From Agrobacterium tumefaciens (GTDB lineage Bacteria > Pseudomonadota > Alphaproteobacteria > Rhizobiales > Rhizobiaceae): 64,000 nt of DNA. Below the pieces are notes generated by a model that saw nothing but the letters and a program-made list of their open reading frames with translations, made no database searches and was not told where the DNA came from. Of the stretch, positions 63,855-64,000 are shown piece by piece. The DNA is taken from NCBI RefSeq assembly GCF_000834635.1, contig NZ_JXQV01000011.1, forward strand, positions 124,001 through 188,000, given 5' to 3'. Position numbers and translations under genes: made by a program. How positions within the stretch are numbered: position 1 is the stretch's first letter; every line of letters starts with the position of its first letter.

Positions 63855-64000
63855 GTGAGCGGAGCACTGGCAAAATATCTGAAGGATTTCGGCGAGCCTG
63901 CGGCTGCCCCAACTCCAGCCCCGTCAACGAGTGCATTCGACTTCGATGCTCCAGTCTCTGACTTTCAGAGCGATTGGGCGGCTGAACCCGAAGATGTCGT
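63855..64000 (+). CDS. Start of a further motility-cluster protein (partial)
   Basis: The frame starts with GTG at 63855, with GAGGTG five bases upstream, and runs open to the end of the window (48 codons). The product begins SGALAKYLKDFGEPA and continues Ala/Pro/Thr rich and then acidic. This resembles the disordered N-terminus of a cytoplasmic flagellar protein such as a FliH-like factor, but too little is visible to decide. Confidence 0.6.
   Translation, partial: MSGALAKYLKDFGEPAAAPTPAPSTSAFDFDAPVSDFQSDWAAEPEDV

Overview
The window looks like a chromosomal segment of an Agrobacterium- or Rhizobium-type alphaproteobacterium (Rhizobiaceae). The evidence is the motility region itself: tandem flagellins, VisN/VisR regulators, a che operon with cheS, cheT and two cheY genes but no cheW, and the block motA-fliM-fliN-fliG-flhB opposite flgF-fliI. 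An alphaproteobacterial porin and a rhizobial-type fused MrpA/B antiporter subunit agree with this. The species cannot be fixed from the sequence alone.

Layout. Bases 1-4445 carry the end of a fatty-acid oxidation operon (fadA 3' end, a small membrane protein, fadB) and two unrecognised genes. Bases 4446-5216 have no convincing gene but strong hairpins, followed by tRNA-Phe(GAA). Between the tRNA and a porin at 9.8 kb is an accessory islet: a degraded IS3-type transposase tail, an NMT1/THI5-like binding protein and a dCache chemoreceptor. Bases 11.3-19.5 kb hold flagellar export and switch genes in two divergent operons. Bases 19.6-33.2 kb interrupt the motility genes with an aminotransferase, mscL, a sodium/solute-symporter hybrid histidine kinase, a second chemoreceptor and a complete mrp antiporter operon. 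Bases 34.1-42.1 kb are the che operon, headed by a soluble globin-type receptor. Bases 42.4-45.7 kb encode a TPR/O-GlcNAc-transferase-like protein and UDP-galactopyranose mutase.

The most striking object is at 45.9-53.1 kb. It is a 2389-residue protein made almost entirely of about 298 consecutive octapeptides with consensus [AG]-L-[ST]-[ST]-x-Q-[IV]-[AG]. It sits between the sugar genes and fliF-visN-visR. A second TPR/OGT-like glycosyltransferase follows on the minus strand, then four flagellin genes and the start of another gene.

How the parts may fit. VisN/VisR sit on top of the flagellar cascade, FliF/G/M/N/MotA/FlgF/FliI/FlhB build and drive the motor, and the che operon steers it. Two OGT-like enzymes next to flagellins and next to a giant Ser/Thr-rich repeat protein suggest a surface or flagellar glycosylation function, possibly acting on the giant protein. 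A short motif close to TCGC[GA]CAAG lies upstream of flgF, motA, the first OGT gene, the giant gene, fliF, the fourth flagellin and the last gene, which hints at one regulon. Three flagellin mRNAs share a leader element complementary to their own Shine-Dalgarno sequence.
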